A stretch of DNA of 64,000 nucleotides from Notoacmeibacter ruber (GCF_003668555.1 NZ_RCWN01000001.1:2959541-3023540); one strand, 5' to 3'; shown: positions 19,128 through 30,624, numbered from the stretch's first letter. Numbers and translations are program-made. The notes: generated from the letters alone by a model not told the origin.

Positions 19128-20216
19128 ATGGACGATTACGCATCCCTTCGCGATGAAATCATCACTTCGGTGGAAGCGGCGGCCGACGAGCCCGCGCTGG
19201 AAGAGGTTCGCGTCTTCGCTCTCGGCAAGAAGGGGCGCGTGTCGGAATTGCTGAAGGGGCTCGGCAAGATGTCGCCCGACGAGCGCAAGACCGCCGGTCC
19301 CGCCCTGAACGCCCTGAAAAACGAGGTCAACGAGGCGATCGGCGCCCGGCGCCTTATTCTGCGTGAGGCGGCGATCGAGGCGCGCCTTGCCTCTGAAACG
19401 GTGGATATCACGCTGCCGGTCCATCCTGCGCCCGCGGAGACGGGGCGCATTCACCCGATCAGCCAGGTTATCGACGAGATCACGGCGATCTTCGGCGATC
19501 TGGGCTTCGAGATCGCTGAAGGGCCGGATATCGAGACCGACTATTACAACTTCACCGCACTGAACTTTCCAGAGGGTCATCCCGCGCGGGAGATGCATGA
19601 CACCTTCTTCTTCCGACCGGACGAGAAGGGGGAGCGGAAAGTCCTGCGGACCCATACTTCGCCCGTTCAGATCCGTACGATGGAAGCGCAGAAGCCGCCG
19701 ATCCGCATCGTCATTCCCGGCAAGACCTATCGGCAGGACAGCGATGCGACCCATTCGCCTATGTTCCATCAGCTCGAAGGGCTGGTGATCGACAAGACGG
19801 CCAATATCGCCAATCTGAAGTGGGTGCTCTCGGAATTCTGCAAGGCGTTCTTCGAGGTCCCCTCGCTGAATATGCGCTTTCGCCCGTCCTTCTTCCCGTT
19901 CACCGAACCGAGCCTGGAACTCGATATTCAGTGCGATCGCTCCACGCCGGGCGAAGTGCGTTTCGGCGAGGGCGACGACTGGATGGAAATTCTTGGCTGC
20001 GGCATGGTGCATCCGAACGTGATGCGCATGGCCGGGCTCGATCCGGACGAGTATCAGGGCTTTGCCTGGGGTATGGGGATCGACCGCATCGCAATGCTCA
20101 AATACGGCATGCCCGACCTCCGGGCCTTTTTCGATGCCGATGTGCGATGGCTCGCCCATTATGGTTTCCGCCCGCTCGATATGCCGACGCTATTCGGCGG
20201 GCTGAGCCGCACTTGA
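19128..20216 (+). CDS. pheS: Phenylalanine--tRNA ligase alpha subunit
   Basis: Charges tRNA-Phe together with PheT. 362 residues: an N-terminal coiled-coil arm (about 1-85), then the class II catalytic core. Motif 2 region [17 protein letters not shown], the acceptor/aminoacyl site [10 protein letters not shown] and [19 protein letters not shown], and motif 3 [18 protein letters not shown] are complete. ATG at 19116 is also in frame; 19128 ([10 protein letters not shown]) matches the family start. pheT, usually close by, is not in this window: GFA-family and decarboxylase-like genes follow instead. Confidence 0.96.
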   Translation: MDDYASLRDEIITSVEAAADEPALEEVRVFALGKKGRVSELLKGLGKMSPDERKTAGPALNALKNEVNEAIGARRLILREAAIEARLASETVDITLPVHPAPAETGRIHPISQVIDEITAIFGDLGFEIAEGPDIETDYYNFTALNFPEGHPAREMHDTFFFRPDEKGERKVLRTHTSPVQIRTMEAQKPPIRIVIPGKTYRQDSDATHSPMFHQLEGLVIDKTANIANLKWVLSEFCKAFFEVPSLNMRFRPSFFPFTEPSLELDIQCDRSTPGEVRFGEGDDWMEILGCGMVHPNVMRMAGLDPDEYQGFAWGMGIDRIAMLKYGMPDLRAFFDADVRWLAHYGFRPLDMPTLFGGLSRT

Positions 20217-20632
20217 GCCCTGTCGAAACCGGGCGGTGTCGCTGCGGCGCCGTCCGTTTCGAACTGACCGCGGAACCGCATTTCGCCAGCTATTGCCATT
20301 GCACGGATTGCCGGCAGGCAACCGGCGCGCCCGTCGCTTCGTTCATCGGCGTCCATGATGCGGATGTCGTCTGGCAGGGTAAGCCGGAGGGCGAATATGG
20401 CGAACCGCCCGTGAAGCGGTTCTTCTGCTCCTTATGCGGCTCACCGATCGGCTATCGTGATGAGGGATTGGCGGGCCGCTTATATCTCTATCACGGGGCG
20501 CTCGACGATCCGGAGCGCTATGCGCCGACGCACCACGCCTTCACCTCGGAGCGGCTCGACTGGTTCGCCACGGCGGACGACCTGCCTCAGCATGAACACT
20601 TCTCGGTCCAGCGGTCAGACGAGGATCATTGA
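20213..20632 (+). CDS. GFA-family zinc protein (glutathione-dependent formaldehyde-activating enzyme-like)
   Basis: A 139-residue zinc-binding fold. Cysteines occur as [10 protein letters not shown] (two), [15 protein letters not shown] (three) and [10 protein letters not shown] (two), the full GFA pattern. Family founders bind glutathione and were proposed to speed its reaction with formaldehyde; most members have unknown substrates. The start is a TTG overlapping the pheS stop (TTGA), because no ATG or GTG lies before the first Cys pair. Its last codons overlap the converging gene by 7 bases. Confidence 0.87.
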   Translation: MSPVETGRCRCGAVRFELTAEPHFASYCHCTDCRQATGAPVASFIGVHDADVVWQGKPEGEYGEPPVKRFFCSLCGSPIGYRDEGLAGRLYLYHGALDDPERYAPTHHAFTSERLDWFATADDLPQHEHFSVQRSDEDH

Positions 20633-20640
20633 TCCTCGTC
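20618..20640. repeat. Inverted repeat joining two converging genes
   Basis: GACGAGGATC (20618-20627), three bases, GATCCTCGTC (20631-20640): a perfect 10-base inverted repeat. It holds the stop codons of both converging genes and makes both proteins end in Asp-Glu-Asp plus one residue. No T run follows on either side, so termination is possible but not shown. Confidence 0.8.
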
Positions 20641-21195
20641 TGGGACCGGCACGTTGAAGCCGTTCAGCGTGACGGAAACCAGGCAGTAGAGGCCCACCAG
20701 AAAGATAAGTTCGTGTGCGCCCTTCTTGCCGAAGGTGTCGACCGCTTCGTCATAGGTCGGGCGCGGCAGAACGGCCCCTTCGAGCAAGGAATTGGCGACG
20801 TCGTAGGCGACCTGCTCTTCACGGTCCATATGTTCCGGCCGGACACCCGCGACCAGTGTGGAGATGCGCTTCTCATCGATTCCGTGCACCTCGGCGATCG
20901 CATCATGCGCGTAGATTTCATAGGCTGAGTTGAAATGTGCGCCGGTGCGAAGAATGGCGATTTCCCGTGCCCTTGGGGGCAGGGTCGCTTCCATACTCAT
21001 GACCTTGGTCAATTCCCAGATCGCCTTGCCGATTTTGGGTTCGTGTAACCATGGGTTCCAAGGACCCATCAGGGCGCCGTTTTCGGCGATCGCTTTGAAT
21101 GCGTTGAATTTCTGTTCGATACCTTCCTTCATATCGTCATAGATCGGCTTCTGCTCGGCGCTCAGGGTATCCGGGGCGATCAGGTCGAGGCGCAT
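20626..21195 (-). CDS. Carboxymuconolactone decarboxylase family protein
   Basis: A 189-residue all-helical protein. The region LPPRAREIAILRTGAHFNSAYEIYAH (about residues 72-97) has the carboxymuconolactone-decarboxylase/AhpD layout, but the Cys-x-x-Cys of peroxidase-type members is replaced by Asn-Ser-Ala-Tyr. It is therefore not an AhpD-like thiol reductase. ELIFLVGLYCLVSVTLNGF is the usual C-terminal helix of this subgroup. The substrate is unknown. Its stop codon lies in the inverted repeat shared with the GFA gene. Confidence 0.85.
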   Translation of the reverse strand: MRLDLIAPDTLSAEQKPIYDDMKEGIEQKFNAFKAIAENGALMGPWNPWLHEPKIGKAIWELTKVMSMEATLPPRAREIAILRTGAHFNSAYEIYAHDAIAEVHGIDEKRISTLVAGVRPEHMDREEQVAYDVANSLLEGAVLPRPTYDEAVDTFGKKGAHELIFLVGLYCLVSVTLNGFNVPVPDEDQ

Positions 21196-21337
21196 GGGGC
21201 TTCCTTCGTGTCGGCTGGTGTGGCGGGCGTGACTCCCTAGCTAGTGTCGTCTCCTGCGCATGACAGGCTCTTTACCTGCCGGCATTGCGCACGATATTGG
21301 CTGTTGATGACCGCCTAACAGACAGGAAATGACGAGC

Positions 21338-21739
21338 ATGGCCGCCAAACGTATGATTGCCACAGACATTGTTGCCGTGATCGCCGGCGGTGTGCTTGGG
21401 GCTATCGCGACCAATCTTCTCGTCTCGGTCTTTACCGATGGCGCGGCGCTGCAGGATCTGATGCTGATGTGGGGCCGCTATGTCGTCGCCATTCTCGTCA
21501 CGGCGATCTATCCTTTTCTCTACAAAACCCTTCCCACCTCAATCGCCGCCATTCTCTCACTGCTGGTCGGGGTTCTGGTGCCGTCGGTCCTGTCGCGGCT
21601 GTTTTTCGGGGGCGATGCCTCCTGGGGCGTACTCTTCGCCTTCAATGCGGTTTTCGCCGTCGTCTCTCTCATGGTGTATCGCGCGATACACGCCTGGGCC
21701 AAAGGCGCGCTGTACAAGGCAAACGGCTTCCGCGCCTAA
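21338..21739 (+). CDS. Small four-helix membrane protein, function unknown
   Basis: About 133 residues with four predicted membrane segments: IVAVIAGGVLGAIATNLLV, YVVAILVTAIYPFLY, IAAILSLLVGVLVPSVL and VLFAFNAVFAVVSLMVY. I recognise no family. AGGA at 21324-21327 suits the ATG at 21338 (10 bases) better than the in-frame ATG at 21329. It lies just before a DUF421 gene on the same strand (74-base gap), possibly in one transcript. Confidence 0.7.
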   Translation: MAAKRMIATDIVAVIAGGVLGAIATNLLVSVFTDGAALQDLMLMWGRYVVAILVTAIYPFLYKTLPTSIAAILSLLVGVLVPSVLSRLFFGGDASWGVLFAFNAVFAVVSLMVYRAIHAWAKGALYKANGFRA

Positions 21740-21813
21740 TAATTGTTTGAACGTATCCGACTGTTCTTTTTGTCGATGCGTGCGATGTGCATCGAATAAA
21801 AGGAACCAATTCC

Positions 21814-22341
21814 ATGTGGTATGACAGCGATCCCGGCCTGCTCGGCATCCTGGTTTCGGCGATCATCGGTTTTGCGTGGCTGATCTTCCTGCTTCGGCTG
21901 GCCGGCAAGCGAACTGTTGCCAAGTTCAACATGTACGACATGATCCTGACCTTTACGGTCGGGTCGGTACTCGCTTCGATGATCGTTCTCGAGGGTGTCA
22001 AAGTTGTTGAAGGCTGCCTTGCCATGGCCGCTCTCGTGGCGCTCGATTGGCTGCTCTCCTACGCCGCTCTGAAATCCCGGCTGGTTCGCGACATATTGAA
22101 AGCCCCCCCAACCGTTCTGGTGAAGGATGGAGAGTTGCAGCGCGACAACATGCGAAGAGAGCAGATGGTCGAAGAAGAGATCGACATGCTCCTGCGCCAG
22201 AACGACATCACCAACCTTTCGGAAATCGAAGCGCTGACCATCGAGTCCGCTGGCGATATCGGCCTGATCAAGCGCCGCGAAGGCGTTGACGAACCACAAA
22301 CCCTTCGAAAGCTGCGGACCAAAGACGGCGGCGTCGAGTAG
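21814..22341 (+). CDS. DUF421 (YetF-type) membrane protein
   Basis: A 175-residue protein with three N-terminal membrane segments (about residues 8-82) and a soluble domain. LLRLAGKRTVAKFNMYDMILTFTVGSVLAS is the family core (GKR...D...T.GS), and PTVLVKDGELQRDNMRREQMVEEEIDMLLR is the cytoplasmic domain typical of YetF proteins. Function is not established; Bacillus members are linked to the cell envelope and spore. AGGA precedes the ATG. It converges with pccA, with only 9 bases between. Confidence 0.88.
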   Translation: MWYDSDPGLLGILVSAIIGFAWLIFLLRLAGKRTVAKFNMYDMILTFTVGSVLASMIVLEGVKVVEGCLAMAALVALDWLLSYAALKSRLVRDILKAPPTVLVKDGELQRDNMRREQMVEEEIDMLLRQNDITNLSEIEALTIESAGDIGLIKRREGVDEPQTLRKLRTKDGGVE

Positions 22342-22350
22342 CGCCTGGGT

Positions 22351-24428
<2,078 letters not shown>

Positions 24429-24432
<4 letters not shown>

Positions 24433-24806
24433 ACTGTCAGAACATCCTCGAAGGCTTCGGGGTGGGTGGATCGCGCCAGTGGCTCGTCGAGCTTGAGCAG
24501 CGCCTGATAGGAGGCCGGATCAAACGGGTGTTCGGCCGGCACGATTTCCTGGCCGAACACCCAGCTCAGGCGACCTGCATCCAGATTGCCGCGCTCGAAC
24601 GGCTCGGCGCCGAAATGATGCCAGATGGCGTGGAGAAAGGCGGTGTCGGCCAGCTTCTCGATGTCCGGGCGGTCCGCCGTCCGGCGCTTGGAGAAAAGCT
24701 TCACGACACCCTTGGGATTGGCCCGCCGTATCGTGAACTGCAGCCCCGTGCCGGGCAGGCCGGACGGAAACCCGCGATGCTTGGTCATGTCTGGAAGTTT
24801 AGGCAT
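24429..24806 (-). CDS. Small conserved-context protein between pccB and pccA
   Basis: About 125 residues, soluble, with no domain I recognise. It has a basic N-terminal part (LQFTIRRANPKGVVKLFSKR) and an acidic, helix-rich C-terminal part; LSWVFGQEIVPAEHPF is notable. The ATG at 24806 is preceded by GGAG; it overlaps the end of the DUF559 gene, and its own stop overlaps the pccA start. This double coupling shows it belongs to the propionyl-CoA carboxylase operon. Small proteins at this position occur in other alphaproteobacterial pcc loci, and a role in carboxylase assembly would be a guess. Confidence 0.7.
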
Positions 24807-25164
24807 CAGGCTCTCCGACATATTTCGCCGCACTCAGAATGTGCTGCGCAACGCCGTCGCTGTTTCGAAGAATGTCATCGTTCCAGAAGCGCAGAACGCG
24901 GTAGCCCTGTTGCTTGAAATAGGCGTCACGTTCGGTGTCCGAGGCGGATTCGGCATGTTGGCCACCATCGGCTTCGACGATTAGCCTCTTCTCGAGGCAG
25001 ACAAAGTCAACGATGAATCGACCCAAGGGCTGCTGGCGACGAAACTTCAGCCCGCCGAGCTTACGCCCTTTCAACATCTGCCACAGTGCGTTTTCGGCAG
25101 GCGTAGGATCCCTCCGCATCTGGCGGGCGAAGGCAAGATTGCGGGTTCTAATCTCTTTGGCCAA
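24799..25164 (-). CDS. DUF559 (Vsr/endonuclease-like) protein
   Basis: A 121-residue protein of the DUF559 family, which has the fold of very-short-patch-repair endonucleases. ARQMRRDPTPAENALWQMLKGRKLGGLKFRRQQPLG leads to the nuclease-like core FIVDFVCLEKRLIVEADGGQH (Asp, then Glu-Ala-Asp), and YRVLRFWNDDILRN closes it. Start: TTG at 25164 preceded by GAGAGGGGG; ATG at 25119 would cut the first helix. Such genes scatter as passengers in many bacterial operons. Why one lies inside the pcc operon is unclear, and nuclease activity has not been shown for most members. Confidence 0.82.
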   Translation of the reverse strand: MAKEIRTRNLAFARQMRRDPTPAENALWQMLKGRKLGGLKFRRQQPLGRFIVDFVCLEKRLIVEADGGQHAESASDTERDAYFKQQGYRVLRFWNDDILRNSDGVAQHILSAAKYVGEPDA

Positions 25165-25221
25165 CGAACCCCCTCTCTTGCGATTTCTAGTACTTGGCTG
25201 CGCCAAGACACTGAAATCGCT

Positions 25222-25373
25222 TTCTCCCCCTCCAAGGGGGAGAAGAACACAGCTTCGATCTTTCGGAAAGGATTGAGGGCGAGCATGGACGGATATGGAG
25301 CGCGTCATCTCTCCCCCTGAGGGAGAGAAAGCCAATTGCTGGGCTTGGGCAAGGACCAAGTCCTTGCAATTGG
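25222..25373. repeat. Cluster of three hairpin-forming inverted repeats
   Basis: Three stems lie in the DUF559-pccB gap. TTCTCCCCCT/AGGGGGAGAA is at 25222-25244 (loop CCA), TCTCTCCC/GGGAGAGA at 25308-25328, and CCAATTGC/GCAATTGG at 25332-25373, the last with an inner AAGGAC/GTCCTT stem. They look like mobile palindromic intergenic repeats and could also stabilise or separate the pccB message. No gene is visible among them. Confidence 0.7.
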
Positions 25374-25400
25374 CCAGAGAGGGGGTCGTTAATCCACCCA

Positions 25401-26933
25401 TCACAGCGGAATATTGTCGTGCTTCTTCGTCGGGCCTTCGACCTGCTTGGTCTTCAGGATCTCGAAGGCGCGGATGACGCGGCGGCGGGTCGAGTGCGGC
25501 ATGATAACCTCATCGATGAAGCCGCGCTGCGCCGCGATGAATGGGTTGGCGAAGCGGTCCTCATATTCCTTGGTCCGCGCGGCGATCTTCTCCGGGTCGT
25601 CCAGTTCCGAGCGGTAGAGGATCTCCGTCGCGCCCTTGGCGCCCATCACCGCGATCTGCGCGGTCGGCCAGGCATAGTTGACGTCGGCGCGGATGTGCTT
25701 GCTCGCCATCACGTCATAAGCGCCGCCATAAGCCTTGCGGGTGATGACGGTCACCTTCGGAACGGTCGCCTCGGCATAGGCGAAGAGGAGCTTGGCGCCA
25801 TGCTTGATGATGCCGCCATATTCCTGCGCAGTGCCGGGCAGGAAGCCGGGCACGTCCACGAAGGTCAGGATCGGAATGTTGAACGCGTCGCAGAAGCGGA
25901 CGAAGCGGCCTGCCTTTTTGGCGCTGTCGATATCCAGCACGCCCGCCAGCACCATCGGCTGGTTGGCAACCACGCCGACCGTTGAGCCATTGAGCCGGAT
26001 GAAGCCGATCAGGATGTTGCCGGCATGGTTCTTCTGTACCTCGAAGAATTCGGCCTCATCGGCAACCTTCCGGATCACTTCGCCCATATCGTAGGGCTTG
26101 TTGGCATTGTCCGGCACAAGCGTATCGAGGCTCATTTCGAGACGCTGCGGATCGTCCTCGGTGGCATAAACCGGCGGCTTCTCGCGCTGGCTCTGCGGCA
26201 GGAAATCGAACAAGCTGCGAATTTCCATCAGCGCTTCGACGTCGTTTTCGAACGCGCCGTCGGCGACCGAACTTTTCTTGGTGTGGGTCGATGCGCCGCC
26301 CAGCTCTTCCGCCGTGACGATCTCGTTGGTGACGGTCTTCACCACATCGGGGCCGGTGACGAACATGTAAGACGAATCTTCGACCATATAGATGAAGTCG
26401 GTCATCGCCGGCGAGTAGACCGCGCCACCCGCGCAAGGACCCATGATGACGGAGATTTGCGGGATGACGCCGGAGGCCTGGACGTTCCGCCAGAAGACTT
26501 CCGCATAGCCGCCGAGCGAGGCGACGCCCTCCTGAATGCGCGCGCCGCCTGAATCATTGAGGCCGATGATCGGCACGCCGTTCTGCACGGCCAGATCCAT
26601 CACTTTGCATATCTTCTCGGCATGGGTTTCGGAGAGCGAGCCGCCAAAGACGGTAAAGTCCTGCGAGAAGACGTAGACGGGCCGGCCATTGATCGTGCCC
26701 CAGCCGGTAACGACGCCGTCGCCCGGATATTGCTGCTCTTCCATGCCGAAATCGGTGCAACGATGCGTTTTGAACGTATCGTATTCCTCGAATGAGCCTG
26801 CATCCAGCAGCACGTCGAGGCGCTCGCGCGCAGTCAGCTTGCCCTTGCCGTGCTGGGCGTCGATGCGGCGCTGGCCGCCGCCGAGCCGGGCTTCCTGTCG
26901 CTTGGATTCAAGCTGTTCGATGATTTCTAGCAT
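25401..26933 (-). CDS. pccB: Propionyl-CoA carboxylase, carboxyltransferase beta subunit
   Basis: A 510-residue carboxyltransferase with two crotonase-like halves: [19 protein letters not shown] in the first (acyl-CoA site) and [19 protein letters not shown] in the second (biotin site). It transfers carboxyl from PccA-bound biotin to propionyl-CoA. Asp in the second-half segment decides propionyl preference in some homologues, but I cannot settle acyl specificity by eye. GGAGAAGGGAGACG precedes the start. It is divergent from the short-chain acyl-CoA regulator, which very likely controls it, and leads the pccB-DUF559-ORF-pccA operon. Confidence 0.96.
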   Translation of the reverse strand: MLEIIEQLESKRQEARLGGGQRRIDAQHGKGKLTARERLDVLLDAGSFEEYDTFKTHRCTDFGMEEQQYPGDGVVTGWGTINGRPVYVFSQDFTVFGGSLSETHAEKICKVMDLAVQNGVPIIGLNDSGGARIQEGVASLGGYAEVFWRNVQASGVIPQISVIMGPCAGGAVYSPAMTDFIYMVEDSSYMFVTGPDVVKTVTNEIVTAEELGGASTHTKKSSVADGAFENDVEALMEIRSLFDFLPQSQREKPPVYATEDDPQRLEMSLDTLVPDNANKPYDMGEVIRKVADEAEFFEVQKNHAGNILIGFIRLNGSTVGVVANQPMVLAGVLDIDSAKKAGRFVRFCDAFNIPILTFVDVPGFLPGTAQEYGGIIKHGAKLLFAYAEATVPKVTVITRKAYGGAYDVMASKHIRADVNYAWPTAQIAVMGAKGATEILYRSELDDPEKIAARTKEYEDRFANPFIAAQRGFIDEVIMPHSTRRRVIRAFEILKTKQVEGPTKKHDNIPL

Positions 26934-27014
26934 GAGCGTCTCCCTTCTCCTCCGCCTAAGCCCAACAGCGACTGCGATAAAGGCTTGAAACTGTGGTGCT
27001 GTAAAAATAGAAAT

Positions 27015-27044
27015 TTTGCAAACTGTGAAAAGCGAAATTGCAAA
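27015..27044. promoter_or_regulatory. Probable ScfR/PccR operator: two TTTGCAAA-type sites
   Basis: TTTGCAAA at 27015-27022 and ATTGCAAA at 27037-27044 lie between pccB and the regulator gene, the second touching the regulator's ATG. PccR of Rhodobacter sphaeroides, a member of the same family, binds TTTGCAAA-type sequences. Here the two sites are 22 bases apart start to start. Confidence 0.7.
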
Positions 27045-28459
27045 TGCGTGATCGTAAAATATTTGTCGGCCGAAAGATCAGGGCCATCAGGCAGGAGGAA
27101 GGGCTGACGCAGGCGGCCTTTGCCGCGCGGCTTGGCATCTCCACCAGCTATCTCAACCAGCTCGAAAACAATCAGCGGCACGTGACCGCGCCGGTCCTGC
27201 TGGCGCTTGCCGAGAAATTCTCCATCGAGATGCGCGATTTCGCCGGCGGTGATGAGGACCGTCTGCTTGCGGATCTTGCCGAAGTCTTTGCCGACCCGGC
27301 CTTTGGTGGCCAGCCGCCCGCGCCGCAGGACATTCAGTTGGTCGTGCAGAACGCGCCAGCCCTGGCGCTCTCGGTCCTCTCCCTCCATCGCTCATTGCGG
27401 CAGTCGGGCGAGCGCCTTGCCGAACTGGACGACACGATCGAGCGCAGCGGCGTGCTGGTCGAGCCGACCCCCTACGAAGAGGTTCGGGACTATTTCCATT
27501 ATATCGACAATTACATTGATGAGCTGGACCAGGCAGCCGAAACTCTGGCCGACCGGCTGGATGCAACGGGCAGCGACAGGCTGGCGCCGCTGGTGGATTA
27601 TGCCGAGCGGCGATGCGGTATTCGCGTGATGATCGAAACGGGTGCCGACCGCGCCGGCACGCTCCGCCATTATGATGAAGAAACCCGCATCTTGCGGCTT
27701 CATTCGCGGTCGGGCACAGCGACCAATGCGTTTCAGATCGCCCACCAGATCGGCCTGGTCGAATATGGCGAACTGATCGGGTCGGTCGCGGACCGCGCCG
27801 ATTTCCGTTCGGTGGATGCTCGTGCCGTCTGCCGGATCGGCCTCGCCAATTATTTCGCGGGCGCGGCCATTCTGCCCTATCGACGTTTTCTGTCGGCCGC
27901 GCGTGAATTGCGGCACGATCTGGAGCTTTTGGCAGAGCGCTTCGGTGCCAGTATCGAGCAGGTGGCACACCGCCTCTCCACTATGCAGCGGCCGGGGCAG
28001 CAGGGCATTCCGTTCTTCTTTGCAAGGGTGGACCGCGCCGGCAATATCACCAAACGGCACAGCGCGACGAAGCTGCAATTTGCGCGCTTCGGAAGCGCCT
28101 GCCCGCTATGGAACGTTCACCGGGCCTTCGAGGCACCGAACGGAATCTTGCGACAACAGGCTGAAACGCCGGACGGGCGACGTTATCTCTGTCTGGCGAC
28201 TGTCGTGACGAAGGCTTCGGCGGGCTTCCATGCGCCGGTGCAGACCTATGCTTTGGCACTCGGCTGCGAGATCGAGCATGCCCGCCATCTTGTCTATGCC
28301 GATAATCTGGATCTGGCGCGCGATACGGCATTCGAGCCGATCGGCATTTCCTGCCGCATCTGCGAGCGGCCGAACTGCCATCAGCGGGCCGTGCCACCTC
28401 TGAAGCAGAGGCTGACGGTCGAGCCGAACCATCGCGGTCAATTGCCCTACAGCTTCTGA
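27044..28459 (+). CDS. Short-chain fatty acyl-CoA regulator (ScfR/PccR family)
   Basis: A 471-residue XRE-type regulator. HTH at about residues 8-62 ([38 protein letters not shown]), then an IrrE-like middle region ([15 protein letters not shown] in place of the metalloprotease motif) and a C-terminal DUF2083-like part with [13 protein letters not shown]. Relatives sense propionyl- or related acyl-CoA and control propionate assimilation; PccR activates pccB in Rhodobacter. ATG at 27044 follows a TTG two codons upstream that is unlikely to be used. Divergent from pccB with TTTGCAAA sites between, so it most likely controls that operon and itself. Confidence 0.93.
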   Translation: MRDRKIFVGRKIRAIRQEEGLTQAAFAARLGISTSYLNQLENNQRHVTAPVLLALAEKFSIEMRDFAGGDEDRLLADLAEVFADPAFGGQPPAPQDIQLVVQNAPALALSVLSLHRSLRQSGERLAELDDTIERSGVLVEPTPYEEVRDYFHYIDNYIDELDQAAETLADRLDATGSDRLAPLVDYAERRCGIRVMIETGADRAGTLRHYDEETRILRLHSRSGTATNAFQIAHQIGLVEYGELIGSVADRADFRSVDARAVCRIGLANYFAGAAILPYRRFLSAARELRHDLELLAERFGASIEQVAHRLSTMQRPGQQGIPFFFARVDRAGNITKRHSATKLQFARFGSACPLWNVHRAFEAPNGILRQQAETPDGRRYLCLATVVTKASAGFHAPVQTYALALGCEIEHARHLVYADNLDLARDTAFEPIGISCRICERPNCHQRAVPPLKQRLTVEPNHRGQLPYSF

Positions 28460-28467
28460 CCGCGCAT

Positions 28468-28501
28468 GAAAAACCGGCCGCGATGATAACATCGCGACCG
28501 G
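28468..28501. terminator. Bidirectional terminator between the regulator and rhlE
   Basis: CCGGCCGCGATG (28474-28485) and CATCGCGACCGG (28490-28501) pair with one mismatch over a four-base loop. On the minus strand TTTTT follows directly; on the plus strand TCTTTTCT follows after a few bases. Confidence 0.85.
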
Positions 28502-28518
28502 TCCGGTCTTTTCTCAGG

Positions 28519-29811
28519 TCAGGCAGCAGCGGCGGTGCGCTTGCGACGTGTCCGGCGCGGCTTTCGGTTGGGCGGCCGCTCAGCCGTGCGAGCATTCCGC
28601 TCGCCATGATTGCGCGACTTGGCGCCACCGCGGTTCTTGCCACCGCGACCATTCGGCTTTGCCGGTGCTGTCGCTTTCGGTGCCGGTCCCGAGCCTTCCG
28701 CGACGGGGATCGAGATCTTCATCACCTTCTCGATTTGCCGCAACTGGCCCATCTCATCGGACGAGCAGAACGCAATGGCTTCGCCTTCGAGGCCGGCACG
28801 GGCGGTTCGTCCGATGCGGTGAACGTAATTTTCAGGCGTATCGGGCAATTCGTAATTGATCACATAGGCGACGCCGGGGATATCGATTCCGCGCGCGGCA
28901 ACGTCGGTTGCGACGAGAACCGTGGTTTCACCGTCCCGAAACGCCTTGATGGCCCGGTCGCGCTGGCTCTGGCTTTTATTGCCGTGAATAGAGGCGGCGT
29001 TGTAGCCATCCTTCACCAACTGCTTCATCAGCTTTTCCGCGCCATGCTTGGTGCGGGCAAAGACGATGGTCGGGGCCGACAGATCCTTGGAGAGGATTTC
29101 GCGAAGCGCGGACGTCTTTTGGCCCTTGTCCAGGAAATGAACGCTCTGCGTCACCTTGTCGGCAGCCTTGCCGGATTGCGCCACCTGAACGCGCTTCGGG
29201 TCTGTCAGATAGGCGCGGCTGATCTCTTCCATCTGCTTGGGCATCGTGGCCGAGAAGAGCATGGTCTGGCGCGGCTGGCCGAGCTTCGGCGCGATCTTGC
29301 GCAGCGCGTGGATGAAGCCGAGATCGAGCATCTGATCGGCTTCGTCGAGGACGAGAAACCGTACGGTCTCCAGCTTGACGGCGTTGCGTTCCATGAGGTC
29401 GATCAGGCGGCCAGGCGTTGCCACCAGAATGTCGGTGCCGCGATTGAGCATCGCGATCTGCCGGCCGATGGACTGGCCGCCAACAACCGTGTTGACCTTG
29501 ATCGGCGTCTGTTTGGTGAAGGTGCGCAGGCTGTCGGCAATCTGATTGACTAGCTCGCGGGTCGGGGCGAGCACGAGAGCGCGAACCGTCTTGCTCTCCG
29601 GCTTGCCGTGAATGCGCAGAAGCTTGTCCATCAGTGGCAGGCCGAAGGCGAGCGTCTTGCCGGTGCCGGTCTGGGCGAGGCCCATAATGTCATGACCTTC
29701 CAGCGCCAGCGGAATCGCCTGGTCCTGGATAGGAGTGGGCGCGGTGAAGCCGTTTTGCTGCAGGGTCTTGGTCAGCGCTGATGCCAGGCCGAGCGAATTG
29801 AAATCAGTCAA
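28519..29811 (-). CDS. rhlE: DEAD-box RNA helicase (RhlE-like)
   Basis: A 430-residue ATP-dependent RNA helicase for ribosome assembly or RNA turnover. Q motif GFTAPTPIQDQAIP, Walker A AQTGTGKT, PTRELV, motif II VLDEADQML, SAT (LFSATMP) and motif VI HRIGRTARAG. The tail after residue ~375 is Lys/Arg/Gly-rich and ends KPRRTRRKRTAAAA, as in RhlE proteins. The start is a TTG (LTDFNSLGLA, matching the usual MTDFNSLGL) preceded by AGGA; longer readings lack family support. Convergent with the acyl-CoA regulator through a shared terminator. Confidence 0.92.
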   Translation of the reverse strand: MTDFNSLGLASALTKTLQQNGFTAPTPIQDQAIPLALEGHDIMGLAQTGTGKTLAFGLPLMDKLLRIHGKPESKTVRALVLAPTRELVNQIADSLRTFTKQTPIKVNTVVGGQSIGRQIAMLNRGTDILVATPGRLIDLMERNAVKLETVRFLVLDEADQMLDLGFIHALRKIAPKLGQPRQTMLFSATMPKQMEEISRAYLTDPKRVQVAQSGKAADKVTQSVHFLDKGQKTSALREILSKDLSAPTIVFARTKHGAEKLMKQLVKDGYNAASIHGNKSQSQRDRAIKAFRDGETTVLVATDVAARGIDIPGVAYVINYELPDTPENYVHRIGRTARAGLEGEAIAFCSSDEMGQLRQIEKVMKISIPVAEGSGPAPKATAPAKPNGRGGKNRGGAKSRNHGERNARTAERPPNRKPRRTRRKRTAAAA

Positions 29812-30123
29812 ATCATGTCCTTTGCGGATCGGACGCCAAGCATGGCGCACGACGATCCGTTGTGATGTGCCGCGTTTCAATTGCGGCACGCGAGGGTGCG
29901 GCGGAGCCTCGGCAGACGCAGGCGAATACCATGCGTTGCGGCCCGACCGTAAGAACCCTGCGTGATGGGGATCTGGGAAATGTACCGATGCGCCCGATAT
30001 CGAAGATAGACATCAAAAAAAGCGCGGCTTGCTCACGCGGCAGCGCGGTACGCCGCTCAGATGCGCTTTCGCGGGCCGGAAGTCAAGCGCACCCGTGAGA
30101 AGGGGTCCGACGCCGCCGCCCGG
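29812..30123. other. 312 bases without a recognisable gene
   Basis: This stretch lies upstream of rhlE and downstream of the pseudoazurin gene, both minus strand. It must contain the rhlE promoter and probably a long 5' leader, a common feature of cold-regulated helicase genes. I find no terminator with a T run, no tRNA and no convincing ORF. Confidence 0.4.
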
Positions 30124-30624
30124 TCAAGGCGTCAGACCGGCGTTCGAAATGATGGATTTCAGCTTCTGCTTTGCGTCGTCGGACAGTTTGGCGGCGTCGA
30201 TACGCTCGCCGAGATCGTCGATTTTCTTCGGGTCTCCGACGATCACCAACATCGCCATTCCATAGACGCCATGGCGTTGGCATTTGAAACCGTAGACGCC
30301 CGGTTCCGGAAACCGCACGGTCGCGTTGGGCTTGTAGGAAATCGCTATGGGTGGCGCGTTCTCGGGCCATAATGCGGGTATCGTATGAACGGTATGGCCC
30401 CTAATCGAATTACGGAATTCGATTTCGTCACCGACTTCGAGCCGCAGGAGTTCCGGCGCAAAGCGGAACATCTTCTGGGCGCCGCTCGCCTTTACATCGG
30501 TGATCTGCTCCACAACGAACGTCTCTGCCCGAGCGCTCTGAATTCCGAGAATGCAAGAGAGGGTCAGCGCCATCAGGACGATGCCGGCGCTGGGCAGGCG
30601 CGATGTTTTCGGCTTCATCACCAT
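30124..30624 (-). CDS. Pseudoazurin-type periplasmic blue copper protein
   Basis: About 166 residues with a signal peptide (to about residue 33, SARA/ET). Type 1 copper ligands: His80 in GHTVH, Cys115 and His118 and Met123 in CQRHGVYGM, the C-x2-H-x4-M spacing of pseudoazurin. Pseudoazurin carries electrons to nitrite or nitrous-oxide reductases in denitrifiers, but no denitrification gene is near, so another partner is possible. GGAGG lies 9 bases before the ATG at 30624. The C-terminal extension [19 protein letters not shown] is the usual helical tail. Confidence 0.93.
   Translation of the reverse strand: MVMKPKTSRLPSAGIVLMALTLSCILGIQSARAETFVVEQITDVKASGAQKMFRFAPELLRLEVGDEIEFRNSIRGHTVHTIPALWPENAPPIAISYKPNATVRFPEPGVYGFKCQRHGVYGMAMLVIVGDPKKIDDLGERIDAAKLSDDAKQKLKSIISNAGLTP

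Noticed and set aside
18534..20159. Long open frame (541 codons) on the minus strand
   Set aside because: Runs antisense through rplT and pheS, both certain genes.
20626..21195. AhpD-type peroxidase
   Set aside because: The Cys-x-x-Cys active site is absent (Asn-Ser-Ala-Tyr instead), so only the wider decarboxylase-like family can be claimed.
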